Source: Pyrocephalus nanus
Taxonomy: Eukaryota > Chordata > Aves > Passeriformes > Tyrannidae
Length of the DNA: 64,000 nt
Assembly (NCBI GenBank): GCA_038380795.1
Contig: CM076261.1
Coordinates: 12,840,556 to 12,904,555 of the forward strand
Direction of reading: 5' to 3'
The notes below the pieces were generated by a model. The model ran no database searches, had not been told where the DNA came from, and was given only the letters and a program-made list of their open reading frames with translations. Made by a program: the position numbers and the translations under genes. The first letter of the stretch is position 1. The number at the start of each line of letters is the position of its first letter. Positions 63,191 through 64,000 of the stretch are shown piece by piece.

Positions 63191-64000
63191 CAGAGTCAAA
63201 TACTCTGAAAGGCAGTGTCTGGGTCCAAACTTTCAAAATCTAGATGTTGCTGTGAAAGAGAGAGGCAAACAGACTGAGGAGATGAAACAAAGACACACAC
63301 AAGAAGCAGCTTTCTAGAACAATGCATTTGTTTGTTTGTTTCTGAAAATATCTACTGGAAATGTGATGTGAGAATACATATAAATAGAACTTTTTGCCTT
63401 TGTATAAGAGTCTTGTTATGAATATATATTGATGTTAGGCTGGATTTATGGAAATACCAATATGTTTCCCATTCTTCTTAGGTATTTGTAATATTTGAAA
63501 CGTTAGTTTAGTATTTGTTTACCATCATCTCATTCTACATTTCCAGTACATGCCCTTTCAGTCTGGGTGCAGGCAAAGTGAATGAAACCAATAAAATGGG
63601 CATTTTGTAAAATGTGTAAAATGCTATGCCCTGACCATACTTCTGGAAAAATTACAAGCTTTATATAGAGCTGTGCATTCTTTCAGCATATATATTGTTC
63701 TGTGAGACAGCTTAGGCAGAAAAGAAGGGAAGGAAACATGGGAGCATTTGCCTAGATTTGCGCTGTCACCTTTGTGCTACCACCTTTCTGCAGTGATTGC
63801 CCTGTGTTTATCTGTAGCTGGAAGCAGATGTTAGGCAACTCAGTGGAAACTCTCCCAGGGGCAGCTTGACTTACCTGTGTACGGGTGTGCTGCCCCCACA
63901 CCCCTTCCACACACTGCCAGAATATGGCAGCATGCCTTAGGGTCCAGTTCTATCATCTCCCTGGCATGACACCCCCTCCATGGGAGAGTGTGATTTCTAA

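Larger units (their letters stand above)
38556..64000 (+). other. DOK6: DOK6 intron 3 (5' part, at least 25,445 bp)
   Basis: The intron starts at a gtaagc donor and runs to the end of the window. I looked for the next DOK6 exon, which should begin by completing a Glu codon and encode a Leu-Glu-Ala-(Asp/Glu)-Glu-Trp-like run, and did not find it. Contents are CR1 copies near 39.3, 40.3-41.3, 46.9 and 49.2 kb, a pyrimidine microsatellite at 50.6 kb, an A/C-rich tract at 52.3 kb, small perfect hairpins at 53.4, 56.8, 60.0, 62.5 and 63.2 kb, and a possible pseudo-exon at 61.4 kb. Between these features I see nothing beyond AT-rich unique sequence. Confidence 0.88.

Noticed and set aside
63812..63832. 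Possible DOK6 exon 4 start: 'ctgtag' followed by ctggaagcagatg, resembling the expected Leu-Glu-Ala-Asp codons.
   Set aside because: Exon 4 must supply the last two bases of the split Glu codon before Leu, which would make the AG coding and leave no acceptor AG before it. After GAT the sequence reads GTT AGG rather than Glu-Trp, and no further DOK6 residues follow. The match is by chance.

Overview
The window is vertebrate nuclear DNA, almost certainly from a bird. It is AT-rich, CpG-poor and intronic, with no prokaryotic gene layout. Its recognisable interspersed repeats are mostly CR1-like LINEs, whose 3' ends carry the avian hallmark of a tract like 'cccttccaacccaaact' followed by ATTCTATG-type octamers. 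Two further stretches look like avian endogenous-retrovirus (ERV) or LTR repeats. No Alu-type SINEs or mammalian L1 tails were seen.

The only gene I can support is DOK6 (docking protein 6) on the + strand, represented by two internal coding exons. The first, at 16393-16500, is phase 0 at both ends. The second, at 38441-38555, starts in phase 0 and ends in phase 1. Both have canonical splice sites. Joined, they read through as the middle of the DOK-family N-terminal PH domain, and the residues fit DOK6 better than DOK4 or DOK5. By comparison with recalled human DOK6 they should be exons 2 and 3. The first exon (start codon and about 22 residues) lies upstream of the window. The next exon, which should start by completing the split Glu codon, lies beyond 64000.

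Layout: 1-16392 is the 3' part of intron 1, with one CR1 copy at about 7.75-8.18 kb. Intron 2 is complete at 16501-38440 (21,940 bp). It holds an ERV-like GC-rich repeat at 17.2 kb, a CR1 pair at 23.0-23.8 kb, a cluster of strong inverted repeats at 25.2-25.3 kb, CR1 copies at 30.1, 35.5 and 36.6 kb, a CpG-dense patch at 31.4 kb, and an LTR-like repeat ending about 100 bp before exon 3. From 38556 to the end is the 5' part of intron 3 (at least 25,445 bp). It holds CR1 copies at 39.3, 40.3-41.3, 46.9 and 49.2 kb, a pyrimidine microsatellite at 50.6 kb, several perfect small hairpins or palindromes, and one possible pseudo-exon at 61.4 kb.

Nothing here amounts to a new biological system. The most unusual structure is the compound inverted-repeat cluster at 25221-25335. 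All repeat and homology calls come from pattern recognition without a database search, so repeat boundaries are approximate.
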